Source: Aurantiacibacter xanthus
GTDB taxonomy: Bacteria; Pseudomonadota; Alphaproteobacteria; Sphingomonadales; Sphingomonadaceae
DNA: 63,115 bases
Assembly (NCBI RefSeq): GCF_003584015.1
Contig: NZ_QXFM01000064.1
Span: forward strand, 1 to 63,115
Reading direction: 5' to 3'
Below, in pieces: positions 8,635 through 17,184 of this stretch (position 1 is the stretch's first letter; each line of letters opens with the position of its first letter). Below the pieces are notes generated by a model, which saw only the letters and a list, made by a program, of their open reading frames with translations, had not been told where the DNA came from and did not search any database. Made by a program: the position numbers and the translations under genes.

Positions 8635-10145
8635 CCATGCCCGTCGACACCTCGATCCTTCCCGATCTGCGCCAGGATCTTGCCGCCCGCTCGCGCGAGC
8701 TTTTCATCGGCGGCAAGTTCCAGCCCGCCCAGTCGGGCGAGACCTTCGCCGTGATCGACCCGGCAACCGGCGAGGAATTCGCTTCGGTCGCATCGGGCGG
8801 CGCGGCGGATATCGACCTTGCGGTGAAGGCGGCGCGCAAGTGTTTCGATAGCGCGGCATGGTCGGGCAAGACCCCGGCGGAACGCGCCCGCGCGCTCACC
8901 CGGCTGGCCGATCTGGTGGAGGCCAATGGCAGCCGCATCGCGCTGACCGAAACGCTCGACAACGGCATGCCGATGATGATGGCCTTCTTCGGCGGAGTGG
9001 CCGCAGCCTCCGAGCAGCTGCGCTATAACGCGGGCTGGGCGACCAAGCTCAACGGCGAGACCTTCACGCCCTCCAACCCCGGCGAATGGCACGCCTTTAC
9101 CACGCGCGAGCCGGTGGGCGTGGTCGGCGCGATCGTGCCGTGGAACTTCCCCTTCGTGATGGCCGTGGCCAAGATCGCCCCGGCGCTGGCAGCGGGCTGC
9201 ACCGTGGTGCTCAAGCCCGCCGAGCAGACGCCGCTGTCCGCCGTGATCCTCGCCGAACTGATCGCCGAAGCGGGCTTTCCCGAAGGCGCGGTCAACATCG
9301 TGACCGGATATGGCAAGACGGCGGGCGCGGCGCTGGTGGAGCATCCGCTGGTCGACAAGATCTCCTTCACCGGCTCCACCGCCACGGGCAAGGGGATCGT
9401 CCATGCCTGCACCGGAAACCTCAAGCGCGTGACACTCGAACTGGGCGGCAAGAGCCCGGTGGTGATCTTCGACGACGCCGATCTCGCCAAGGCTATTCCG
9501 GGCACGGCGATGGGGATCTTCGGCAACGCCGGGCAGGTCTGCGCGGCGGGCTCGCGCCTGTTCGTGCACGAGCGGGTGCGTGACCAGGTCATGGAAGGGC
9601 TGGCGGGCTTTGCCCGATCGCTCAAGCTGGGATCGGGCCTGTCGCCCGACACGCAGATGGGGCCGCTCGTCAGCCAGGTGCAGTTCGACCGCGTGAGCAG
9701 TTATATCGACAGCGCCACCAGCGAGGGCGCAACGGCGGTGGCCGGCGGCGCTGCGGCAGCGGTGGAGGGGCACGAAGGCGGCTTCTTCATGCAGCCGACC
9801 GTGCTGAGCGACACCGCACCGGGCATGAAGGCCGTGGAAGAGGAAATCTTCGGTCCGGTCCTGTGTACGCAGACCTTCGGTGACGACGATCTGGAGCAGG
9901 TCGCCGCCGCCGCCAACAACACGACCTTCGGCCTCTCATCGGCGATCTGGACGCGCGACATGTCGACCGGCCTCAAGCTGGCGAAGCGTATTCGCGCCGG
10001 CATGGTGCGGATCAACGGCGGCGCGGGCGGCCCCGATCCGGCCATGCCGCTGGGCGGTTTCAAGCAGTCGGGCTGGGGCCGCGAAAATGGCCGCAACGGC
10101 ATCGAGGCCTATACCGAGATCAAGTCGGTAACGATTAACCTCTAA
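8631..10145 (+). CDS. NAD(P)-dependent aldehyde dehydrogenase
   Basis: A 504-aa member of the aldehyde dehydrogenase superfamily, which oxidises an aldehyde to a carboxylate. Visible landmarks: the IVPWNFP cofactor/oxyanion segment (168-174), VVLKPAEQTPL (192-202), FTGST (246-250), the general base E270 in VTLELGGKSP and the nucleophile C304 in GQVCAAGSR. The length is normal for the family. It is the third gene of the overlapping GMC operon, so it very probably receives the aldehyde made by the GMC enzymes. The start is fixed by the ATGA overlap. A substrate such as a phenylcoumaran or diaryl propanoid aldehyde is inferred from context. Confidence 0.92.
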   Translation: MTMPVDTSILPDLRQDLAARSRELFIGGKFQPAQSGETFAVIDPATGEEFASVASGGAADIDLAVKAARKCFDSAAWSGKTPAERARALTRLADLVEANGSRIALTETLDNGMPMMMAFFGGVAAASEQLRYNAGWATKLNGETFTPSNPGEWHAFTTREPVGVVGAIVPWNFPFVMAVAKIAPALAAGCTVVLKPAEQTPLSAVILAELIAEAGFPEGAVNIVTGYGKTAGAALVEHPLVDKISFTGSTATGKGIVHACTGNLKRVTLELGGKSPVVIFDDADLAKAIPGTAMGIFGNAGQVCAAGSRLFVHERVRDQVMEGLAGFARSLKLGSGLSPDTQMGPLVSQVQFDRVSSYIDSATSEGATAVAGGAAAAVEGHEGGFFMQPTVLSDTAPGMKAVEEEIFGPVLCTQTFGDDDLEQVAAAANNTTFGLSSAIWTRDMSTGLKLAKRIRAGMVRINGGAGGPDPAMPLGGFKQSGWGRENGRNGIEAYTEIKSVTINL

Positions 10146-10164
10146 GGCTTCCAAGGCCGTCATG

Positions 10165-10194
10165 CGGGGCGCAGTTGCTCATTTGCGCCCCGCG
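10165..10194. terminator. Stem-loop after the GMC/aldehyde dehydrogenase operon
   Basis: GCGGGGCGCA (10165-10174) pairs perfectly with TGCGCCCCGC (10185-10194) around a 10-base loop, 19 bases after the aldehyde dehydrogenase stop. There is no T tract, so it may be a weak terminator or a 3'-end stabiliser that separates the operon from the LysR gene. Confidence 0.45.
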
Positions 10195-10292
10195 CCCTGA
10201 AAAACGCCGTCGCGTGGCCGGAGAGGGCAATGGCCAGCTCCGGCAACGCCTGCTATTTGCCGGAGCAATTCAGGCTTGGAGAGGAGCTGGAT

Positions 10293-11213
10293 ATGCGGAG
10301 CGGGCGACTGAGAGATCTCAATCTCAACCATTTGCTGACGCTTGATGCCGTGCTCGAACACCGCAACCTGACGCGCGCGGCCGAGCAACTCGACGTGACG
10401 CAGGGCGCGATCAGCCAGTCGCTTTCCCGGCTGCGCAGCTTCTTCAACGACGAACTGCTGGTGCGGGTAGGCAACGCGATGGAGCCGACCGCGCTTGCCA
10501 GCAGCCTTCAGGGGCCGGTCGCCGAGGTGCTGGGGTCGATTGAATCGAGCATTCTGGCCAAGGCCAATTTCGACCCGCTGACGGCGCAGGGCACGCTCAA
10601 CATCTGCATGACGGATCTCGGCGAGTTTATCTTCCTGTCGGAACTCCAGTCGCGGCTGGCGCAAGCGGCCCCCAACATGAGCATCGCCACGCGCGCCCTG
10701 CCGGACACCGATCTTGCCGGATACATGGCGAAGGGAAAGATCGACCTCGCCTTTGCCGGACCGATTGATGAGGTCGCCGATCTGAAGGTGCAGAAAATTC
10801 TGGAGCATGAACTGGTCGCGCTCGTCTCGCGCGAATGCCCTTTGCCCGACCGGATCACGGCAGAGGAATACGTCTCGCTGCCGCATGTGGTGTTCGATTC
10901 TCCCTACATTAAGCGCGTCAGGATCGAGCAGACGATGGCGCGCATGGGGCTGACGCGCCAGATCGCCTTGCGCACACCCAACGCGCTCAGCCAGCCGTTC
11001 CTGCTGGAGCGGAACCCGAACCTGATCGTCACCGTGCCGCGCATCCTTGCTGAACGGATGGCGCGGGTGTTGCCGCTGCGCGTGTTGCAGCTCGATTTCG
11101 AAGTACCAAGGCTCGACGTGTTCCAGTATTGGCACCCGCGCTTCGACCGGCATGGCCCTTCGCAATGGTTGCGCAAGCTGGTCGTCGAGCTGTGCGCGGA
11201 AATCGCGCACTAG
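10293..11213 (+). CDS. LysR-family transcriptional regulator
   Basis: A 306-aa LysR-type regulator. The N-terminal HTH reads LNHLLTLDAVLEHRNLTRAAEQLDVTQGAISQSLSRLR in outline (about residues 10-47) and is followed by the periplasmic-binding-protein-like effector domain. ATG 10293 is chosen because GAGGAG stands 6 bases before it; the longer ATG at 10230 has no such site. LysR proteins usually activate neighbouring or divergent genes on binding a pathway intermediate. It lies between the GMC operon and the TonB receptor gene, so either could be a target. With MarR it gives the cluster two potential regulators. The effector is unknown. Confidence 0.9.
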   Translation: MRSGRLRDLNLNHLLTLDAVLEHRNLTRAAEQLDVTQGAISQSLSRLRSFFNDELLVRVGNAMEPTALASSLQGPVAEVLGSIESSILAKANFDPLTAQGTLNICMTDLGEFIFLSELQSRLAQAAPNMSIATRALPDTDLAGYMAKGKIDLAFAGPIDEVADLKVQKILEHELVALVSRECPLPDRITAEEYVSLPHVVFDSPYIKRVRIEQTMARMGLTRQIALRTPNALSQPFLLERNPNLIVTVPRILAERMARVLPLRVLQLDFEVPRLDVFQYWHPRFDRHGPSQWLRKLVVELCAEIAH

Positions 11214-11229
11214 TCCTCCCGCGAAATTC

Positions 11230-11241
11230 GTTGATTAGTCA
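11230..11241. promoter_or_regulatory. Putative operator upstream of the TonB receptor
   Basis: GTTGATTAGTCA here is identical to the copy at 1124-1135 and close to the palindrome at 5255-5264. It lies 175 bases before the receptor start, in the 202-base gap after the LysR gene, and is followed by TGCTAATGG. I read it as the third operator of the catabolic regulon. Confidence 0.5.
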
Positions 11242-11415
11242 TGCTAATGGTCGTGATTTGACCGGGTAAGTTGCCCGGCCGCCGGGACGCTGAGATCATC
11301 CCTGCGTTCGCTTGCGGGTGCCTTGGAGAGGGTCGCCTGAGGGAAACATGAATTCATGTCTCTCGGGCTGATCGCGGTGCGAACGCCAAAAATGTCCTTG
11401 GGAGGAGATAGGGTG

Positions 11416-13782
11416 ATGACGTTCAAGTCGAGGTTGTTGATGACGGCTGCTCTGGCGGCTGGTTATGCCGCATGTTCGGCTCCGGCGCTGGCGCAGGATG
11501 AAACGGAACGACCGGGGCAGGCGGCCGGGAACAATACCATCGTCGTGACCGCGCAGTTCCGCGAGCAGTCGCTGCAATCGACGCCGCTCGCCATCACCGC
11601 GATCTCGTCCGAGATGCTCGATGCGCGGAGCCAGACTTCGGTGGCCGAAATCGCCGGACAGGCGCCGTCGGTGACGCTCAAGCCGCAGGGCACGGCATTC
11701 GGTCCGGCGCTTGGCGCGTCGATCCGTGGTGTCGGTCAGTTCGACTTCAACCCCGGGTTCGAGCCGGGGGTCGGCCTTTATGTCGACGATGTCTACTACG
11801 CGACTTTGACCGGTTCGATCCTCGATCTGCTCGATCTGGAGCGGGTGGAGGTGTTGCGCGGACCACAAGGCACGCTGGCGGGCAAGAATTCCATCGGCGG
11901 CGCGATCAAGCTCTATTCGCGCCAGCCGAAGGGCGACGGATCGGGCTTTGCCTCGGTCACTTACGGCAGCCGCAACCGGCTGGACTTCCGCGGCGCCTAC
12001 GATCTGGGCATCGCCGAGAACGTCGCCTTCCGGGTTTCTGCCGTTTCCAAGGTGCAGGACGGCTATGTCGACCGTATCGACTATGGCTGCGCCTTCCCCG
12101 ACAGCGGCATTCCGGCGCTCACCACCACCGAGGAGGGCTGCGTCGTCGATCGCAACGGGCAGGTGAACTATCAGGCTGTGCGCGGGCAACTGCGGATCGA
12201 GGCGACCCCCGATATCGAGATCAACATCTCCGGCGATTACACCACCGACAACCGCAATTCGCCCGCCGGTGTCCTGACGGTTGCGGACTATCAGGGCGCG
12301 GGCTTCATCGACCCCTATGGCTCGGGCGCGAAGTACGATTCCCGGTTCATCTGCGGCAAGTTCTGCAACTATGCCGGGTTCCAGTCGCCGGCGCAGGCCG
12401 GGCCGCTGGGGCCACTCAGCCCCAATGGTTATGAGCAGTCGGTTTCGCGCGATGAGGTCGATCTGGAAGCCTATGGCTTTGCCGCCACGATCGACTGGAA
12501 GCTGGCCGACAATCTCGCGCTCAAGTCGATCACGGCCTATCGCGCCTATGAAGCGTTTTTCGGGAACGACGACGACTATTCGCCGCTCGCGCACAGCCTC
12601 GGGCGCAGCAACATCGACTTCTGGTCGTTCAGCCAGGAGCTGCGGCTTTCGGGCACGCTGGCCAACGGCCTGCTCGATTATACCGTGGGTGGGTTCTATC
12701 AGGATCAGAAGTCGGTCTATCTGACCTTCCAGGATCTGCGCTATGCCGCGCCCGGTTTCCCGCCCTTCATCGGCACCGATACCTTGCCGGCGGATACGAA
12801 GGCGGTGTTCGCCCAGCTAACCCTCAACCCGACCGAGCGGCTGACGCTGCTGGCGGGCATCCGCTATACCGAGGAATCGAAGAACACCACCTACATGCGC
12901 AATCGCCCCGATGGCACGCCGCATCCGCTGCTCGGATCGCTGAACGATGTCACCGGCAGCTATTCGGGCGATCAGGTAGATTACCGCCTGAGCGCGCAGT
13001 ATCAGATCACCGACGAGGTGATGGCCTATGCGCAGGTTTCCACCGGGTTCAAGGGCGGCGGCGTCAGCCCGCGTCCCTTCGCGGCGGCGCAGGTTATCGA
13101 CTTCGCACCGGAGACGCTCGACAGCTATGAAATTGGCCTGAAGTCCGACCTGTTCGATCGCATCGTGCGGTTGAACCTCACCGGGTTTTACATGCGCTAT
13201 GACGATATCCAGCTCAATCTGCTGGAGTGCCCCGATATCAGCCCGGCACTGCCCAGGCCGTGCCCGATCACCCGCAATGTGGGCGCGGCGAACATCAGCG
13301 GGTTCGAGGCCGAGGTGTTCATTCGGCCGGGCGGCGGGTTCCAGCTCGATGGCGCGCTGAGCCATATCGACTTCGACTTCCGCGAAAGCGCGAAGGCGCG
13401 GCTGGCAAGCGTGGGCATCCCGCTGAGCGACACCACACCCTACAACCCCGACTGGAAATGGAGCCTCGGCGCCCAGTACGAGGCTGCGCTCGGCAATGGC
13501 AGCACGCTGACGCCGCGCATCGATGCCTCCTATCAGAGCGACATCTATTCGCGCTCGCCCAACACCCCGTCCTCGAAGATCAGCGCCTACACCCTGGTCA
13601 ACGCGCGGCTGAGCTATTTCCATGCGCCGGGCGATTGGGAGCTTGCTCTGGAAGTCTCCAACCTGCTCGACAAATACTACTACGTCACAAGCTTCGACCT
13701 GCTCGGAGCTGGCGGCGGCATTGTGGCGGCCCAGCCGGGGCGGCCACGCGAATGGGCGGTGTCGCTGCGCAAGAACTTCTGA
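11416..13782 (+). CDS. TonB-dependent outer membrane receptor
   Basis: A 788-aa TonB-dependent transporter. A signal peptide (MTFKSRLLMTAALAAGY... with cleavage after ALA near residue 26) leads to a TonB-box-like NTIVVTAQ, the plug domain (IRGVGQF; VEVLRGPQGTLAGKNSIGGAI) and a long beta-barrel ending in an aromatic residue (RKNF), as outer membrane proteins do. The start is set by GGAGGAGATAGGGTG immediately upstream. Family members of this length in sphingomonads import non-siderophore substrates such as lignin-derived aromatics and plant compounds. The genetic context and the shared operator suggest this one imports the dimer or stilbene used by the cluster; I see nothing specific to iron uptake nearby. 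Confidence 0.92.
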   Translation: MTFKSRLLMTAALAAGYAACSAPALAQDETERPGQAAGNNTIVVTAQFREQSLQSTPLAITAISSEMLDARSQTSVAEIAGQAPSVTLKPQGTAFGPALGASIRGVGQFDFNPGFEPGVGLYVDDVYYATLTGSILDLLDLERVEVLRGPQGTLAGKNSIGGAIKLYSRQPKGDGSGFASVTYGSRNRLDFRGAYDLGIAENVAFRVSAVSKVQDGYVDRIDYGCAFPDSGIPALTTTEEGCVVDRNGQVNYQAVRGQLRIEATPDIEINISGDYTTDNRNSPAGVLTVADYQGAGFIDPYGSGAKYDSRFICGKFCNYAGFQSPAQAGPLGPLSPNGYEQSVSRDEVDLEAYGFAATIDWKLADNLALKSITAYRAYEAFFGNDDDYSPLAHSLGRSNIDFWSFSQELRLSGTLANGLLDYTVGGFYQDQKSVYLTFQDLRYAAPGFPPFIGTDTLPADTKAVFAQLTLNPTERLTLLAGIRYTEESKNTTYMRNRPDGTPHPLLGSLNDVTGSYSGDQVDYRLSAQYQITDEVMAYAQVSTGFKGGGVSPRPFAAAQVIDFAPETLDSYEIGLKSDLFDRIVRLNLTGFYMRYDDIQLNLLECPDISPALPRPCPITRNVGAANISGFEAEVFIRPGGGFQLDGALSHIDFDFRESAKARLASVGIPLSDTTPYNPDWKWSLGAQYEAALGNGSTLTPRIDASYQSDIYSRSPNTPSSKISAYTLVNARLSYFHAPGDWELALEVSNLLDKYYYVTSFDLLGAGGGIVAAQPGRPREWAVSLRKNF

Positions 13783-13918
13783 TCGAACCGCGCCGGGTTC
13801 CTGCACCTCCCAAGGAGCCCGCCACGGTCATATCTCGCCAGTGGAGCGTGATTGCCCCTCGCTTCGCTGGCATTTTTTGGCCGAATGTCTGCTGATTCCA
13901 AATAATTGAAAGGGTTGT

Positions 13919-15571
13919 ATGTCGTTGCCAATTGTCATCGTGGGGGCGGGGCCGGTCGGCCTGTGCCTGGCGATCGATCTTGCCATGAGAGGGGTCGAGG
14001 TGACGGTAGTCGACACACGTCACCCGCGCGAAATACCCACCGTGCGGTGCAATCACGTCTCGTCCCGAACGATGGAGACCTTCCGCCGCATGGGCATCGC
14101 CGGGAAGGTCCGCGAGGCGGGGCTGCCCGACGACTATCCCAACGACATCGTGTTCCGCCCGGTGGCGACGCGCGAGGAATTCGCGCGCATCCACATCCCC
14201 TCGCGCCGCGACCGCTTTTCCGACACCGGTTCGCCCGATGCATGGTGGCCCACGCCCGAGCCGCCGCATCGCTGCAACCAGATCTTCTTCGAGCCGCTGC
14301 TGTTCGATCGCGCCGCTTCGCTTGACCGGATCACGATCCTCAACCGCACGAGCGCCGAGGCCTTTACCCAGGGCCCTGACAGTGTGACCCTGTCGCTGCG
14401 CGATCTCGACACGGGCCGGGACTATGAGCTTGAGGGGGCCTATCTGGTGGGCTGCGATGGCGGTCGCTCGATGGTGCGCAAGGGGATCGGCGCAAGGTTG
14501 CAAGGCGATGCCGAGATCCAGAAGGTGCAGTCGACCTATTTCCGTTCGGCCGAACTGGCGGCACTGATACCGGGCGAACCGGGGTGGATGACCTACCTCT
14601 ATCACCCCGAGCGCGCCGGCAACCTGCTGGCGATCAACGGGATCGATACCTGGCTGCTGCACAACTACCTGCTCCCCGGAGAGAGCGATTTCGACGCAGT
14701 CGACCGCGATGGCTGTCTGCGCATGGTGCTGGGGGTGGGGCCGGAGTTCGAATACGAATTCCTCGCCTGCGAGGACTGGATCGGACGCCGCCTGGTTGCC
14801 GATTCCTTCCGCGACCGGCGGGTATTCCTCGCCGGCGATTCCGCGCACCTGTGGGTGCCCTATGCCGGGTATGGCATGAACGCAGGCATTGCCGATGCGA
14901 TGGACCTCTCGTGGCAACTGGCCGCCTGTGTGCAAGGGTGGGGCGGCGAGGCGATGCTCGAAGGCTATGTGGCCGAGCGCAAGCCGATCACCGAGCAGGT
15001 CTCGCGCTTTGCGATGAACCACGCGGGCAAGGCGATTGCCGAACGCACGACAATCCCGGGCAATTTCCTCGACGAAACGCCCGCAGCGCAGGAGGCTCGC
15101 GCCGCCCTAGGTCGCGAGGCCGAGCGCCTGCACGTGCAGCAATTCGCCTGCGCGGGCCTGAACTTCGGCTATTTCTACGACCAGTCGCCGCTGATCGCCT
15201 ACGATGGCAGCGCGATGCCCGCCTATACCATGGCAGACTACACGCCCTCCACGGTGCCGGGGTGCAGGGCGGCGCACTTCTGGCTTGCTGACGGACGTTC
15301 GCTCTATGACGCGCTCGGTCAGGGTTACACATTGCTGCGGCGCGATGCCGATGTCGCGATCGCCCCGCTGGTAGCGACGGCGCAGAGCTTTGACATGCCG
15401 CTGGAGGTGCTCGATCTGGCTGCGGAGCAGGTGCCCGGCTGCTACGAGCACGGTCTGCTGATCGTGCGGCCCGACCAGCATGTCGCCTGGCGCGGCAATG
15501 CGCTTCCCGATGATGTGGAGGCGCTGGTGAAGACATTGTGCGGGCACATCGCCGTGCCTGCGTCAGAGTGA
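13919..15571 (+). CDS. FAD-dependent aromatic hydroxylase, class A flavin monooxygenase
   Basis: A 550-aa flavoprotein of the para-hydroxybenzoate hydroxylase / MhpA-like class, which inserts one oxygen atom into a phenolic ring using NAD(P)H. The three hallmark motifs are present: GAGPVG near residue 9 (FAD), the DG motif LVGCDGGRSMVRKGIG near 176-191, and the GD motif VFLAGDSAHLWVPYAGYGMNAGIADA near 302-327. The C-terminal 150 residues form the thioredoxin-like tail of the longer subgroup. AAAGGG precedes ATG 13919 by four bases. It lies 11 bases before the SnoaL-like gene and is probably co-transcribed with it. Hydroxylation of a monoaromatic product of stilbene cleavage is one possibility. 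The substrate is not determinable. Confidence 0.88.
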   Translation: MSLPIVIVGAGPVGLCLAIDLAMRGVEVTVVDTRHPREIPTVRCNHVSSRTMETFRRMGIAGKVREAGLPDDYPNDIVFRPVATREEFARIHIPSRRDRFSDTGSPDAWWPTPEPPHRCNQIFFEPLLFDRAASLDRITILNRTSAEAFTQGPDSVTLSLRDLDTGRDYELEGAYLVGCDGGRSMVRKGIGARLQGDAEIQKVQSTYFRSAELAALIPGEPGWMTYLYHPERAGNLLAINGIDTWLLHNYLLPGESDFDAVDRDGCLRMVLGVGPEFEYEFLACEDWIGRRLVADSFRDRRVFLAGDSAHLWVPYAGYGMNAGIADAMDLSWQLAACVQGWGGEAMLEGYVAERKPITEQVSRFAMNHAGKAIAERTTIPGNFLDETPAAQEARAALGREAERLHVQQFACAGLNFGYFYDQSPLIAYDGSAMPAYTMADYTPSTVPGCRAAHFWLADGRSLYDALGQGYTLLRRDADVAIAPLVATAQSFDMPLEVLDLAAEQVPGCYEHGLLIVRPDQHVAWRGNALPDDVEALVKTLCGHIAVPASE

Positions 15572-15582
15572 GGAGAGATACC

Positions 15583-16092
15583 GTGACGAACCAGGTCTAT
15601 TCTGCAAGCTATGCGCAGGATCGCGCAGAAATCGAAGATCTGCTGGCGCGATACCTGTTCGCGCTCGACTGGAACGACTTCGAAACCTTCGGCGAGACTT
15701 TCACCGAGGATGCGACCTTTGAATATGCGCGCGGCACCGCCTCGGGACGCGATGCCATCGTCGCGACCATTCGCGGCTTCAAGGAGCGGATCGGCACGCT
15801 CTACACAGATGACAAGGGCAACCCGGCGATATTGCGCCATGTGCTCGGACAGACGGTGATCCGCATGGAGGGCGAGCGCGCATGGACCACCGCATTCTGG
15901 TGGGAGATGGCCAACAACGGGCCGGGAAACTCGCCGCTGATCGGCACCTTCGGGATTTACGAGGACGAACTGCGCAAGGACAATGGAGCATGGAAGTTCA
16001 GCCGCCGCCGCGTGCTCAACGAGTTCCTTGAAGGACGGCAGTCGAGCGTTGAAAACCCGGTTCTTGCGATGGATGCCATTGCCAGCGCCTAG
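15583..16092 (+). CDS. SnoaL/NTF2-fold protein, possible lignin-dimer lyase
   Basis: A 169-aa single-domain protein of the SnoaL-like / nuclear transport factor 2 superfamily. It has the usual N-terminal helices (AEIEDLLARYLFALDWNDFETFGETFTEDATFEY) and the curved sheet (RHVLGQTVIRMEGERAWTTAFWWEM). GTG 15583 is preceded by AGGAGAG at 5 bases; the gene begins 11 bases after the flavin hydroxylase. The superfamily includes SnoaL cyclases, steroid isomerases, scytalone dehydratase and the cofactorless sphingomonad gamma-formaldehyde lyases LdpA and PcfL, which turn lignin dimers into stilbenes. Because a NOV1-like stilbene cleaver is in the same cluster, a lyase role is an attractive but unproven inference. 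It could also be a dehydratase or an accessory protein. Confidence 0.8.
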   Translation: MTNQVYSASYAQDRAEIEDLLARYLFALDWNDFETFGETFTEDATFEYARGTASGRDAIVATIRGFKERIGTLYTDDKGNPAILRHVLGQTVIRMEGERAWTTAFWWEMANNGPGNSPLIGTFGIYEDELRKDNGAWKFSRRRVLNEFLEGRQSSVENPVLAMDAIASA

Positions 16093-16134
16093 CTGATGAG
16101 GCGGGCGTTATATCGACATGCTAGGGCAGCATGC

Positions 16135-17184
16135 CTAGTCTGCTTCCAATTCCTCGAGCCGCTTGAGGATTGCCTCTTCGTGCTGGTAGATGTCGATGGG
16201 AGCACCGACGGGGTGGCGGGTTTCGTCCTTGCCCGCAAAGGTCCCGAAGTGCCGGCTGGTGGGGCTGTTGAAGTGTAGCCGGGCGATACTCTTCCGGTTG
16301 TTGTCGTCGAGCAGGATCGCACAGTACGACTTCGCGTCGCGCATGACGATGCGCTTGGGATCGACCTTGCGCGCGCCAATGGCCCGCACGATGTTGAAGC
16401 CTTCGATCTCGTCTTCGGTGGTGATGATCTCGCCCTGCGGATCTGCGGGCAGTTCCTCAAGGTCTTCCCCACCATTGTTGAGAGCTGATGTCAGTCGCGC
16501 ATTCACTCGATCGCGGACGAGGCTCGCCATTGAGCTTACGATCAGCGCGCTGAAGGTCTCCTTCACGGCGGAAGTGAAGCGGCCGGGTGAGACGCGGGCA
16601 GCAATCAGCCGCACAAAGTCTTCCGAAGGTTCTTGCATCTCCTTCTCAAGCTCTTTGTAGACCAGGCTCTGAAGCTTCAGCTTACCCGCTTCCTGAACGA
16701 TCATCTCGACGTCGAAACGTCCCTTGGTGAAGGCCTCCAGCGTCCGCAGGTCTGCCTTGCGAACCGCTTCCACGTCGAGCGTGAAGAACGGGCGCTCGTC
16801 CATGCGATTGGGCACGTCGATGTCGGAAAAGAATTTGTAGACGACGCCGTTTGTCAGAATAGCGAGCCGCGCGTCGGTGACGCTGAAGTAACGAAACAGT
16901 TGCGAGGCATGATTGATGCTAAGTTCGGATTGCGCGGGCTTGCATTCGAGGAGAATGGCGATCTGGTCGCCGTTGCGAATGGCGTAATCGACCTTTTCGC
17001 CCTTCTTGGTCCCCACGTCGCAGGTGAATTCCGGCACCACCTCGGACGGGTTGAACACGTTGTAGCCAAGTGCCTGAATAAACGGCATCACGAGGGCATT
17101 CTTGGCGGCCTCTTCGGTTGCGAGTACGTCCCTGTGATCGCGAATTGTCTTGGCCAGATCTGCGAGCTTGCTTTCCAATTCCAT
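16135..17184 (-). CDS. Orphan HsdR-N-domain (PD-(D/E)XK) restriction-type protein
   Basis: A 349-aa protein with an N-terminal domain like that of type I restriction subunit R. ATEEAAKNALVMPFIQALGY is followed by the nuclease core: D66 in KVDYAI, then E80-C-K82 in LLECKPA. Thus D66-x13-E80-x-K82 is the PD-(D/E)XK signature, with E25 as the helix Glu. No helicase motor follows, and no methylase or specificity gene is adjacent. Residues about 240-349 form a separate domain that I do not recognise. Related stand-alone proteins are widespread and usually uncharacterised; defence against foreign DNA or a DNA-processing role is possible. The surrounding bases look less GC-rich than the neighbours, and the gene abuts a tRNA, both mild signs of acquisition. 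Confidence 0.75.
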   Translation of the reverse strand: MELESKLADLAKTIRDHRDVLATEEAAKNALVMPFIQALGYNVFNPSEVVPEFTCDVGTKKGEKVDYAIRNGDQIAILLECKPAQSELSINHASQLFRYFSVTDARLAILTNGVVYKFFSDIDVPNRMDERPFFTLDVEAVRKADLRTLEAFTKGRFDVEMIVQEAGKLKLQSLVYKELEKEMQEPSEDFVRLIAARVSPGRFTSAVKETFSALIVSSMASLVRDRVNARLTSALNNGGEDLEELPADPQGEIITTEDEIEGFNIVRAIGARKVDPKRIVMRDAKSYCAILLDDNNRKSIARLHFNSPTSRHFGTFAGKDETRHPVGAPIDIYQHEEAILKRLEELEAD

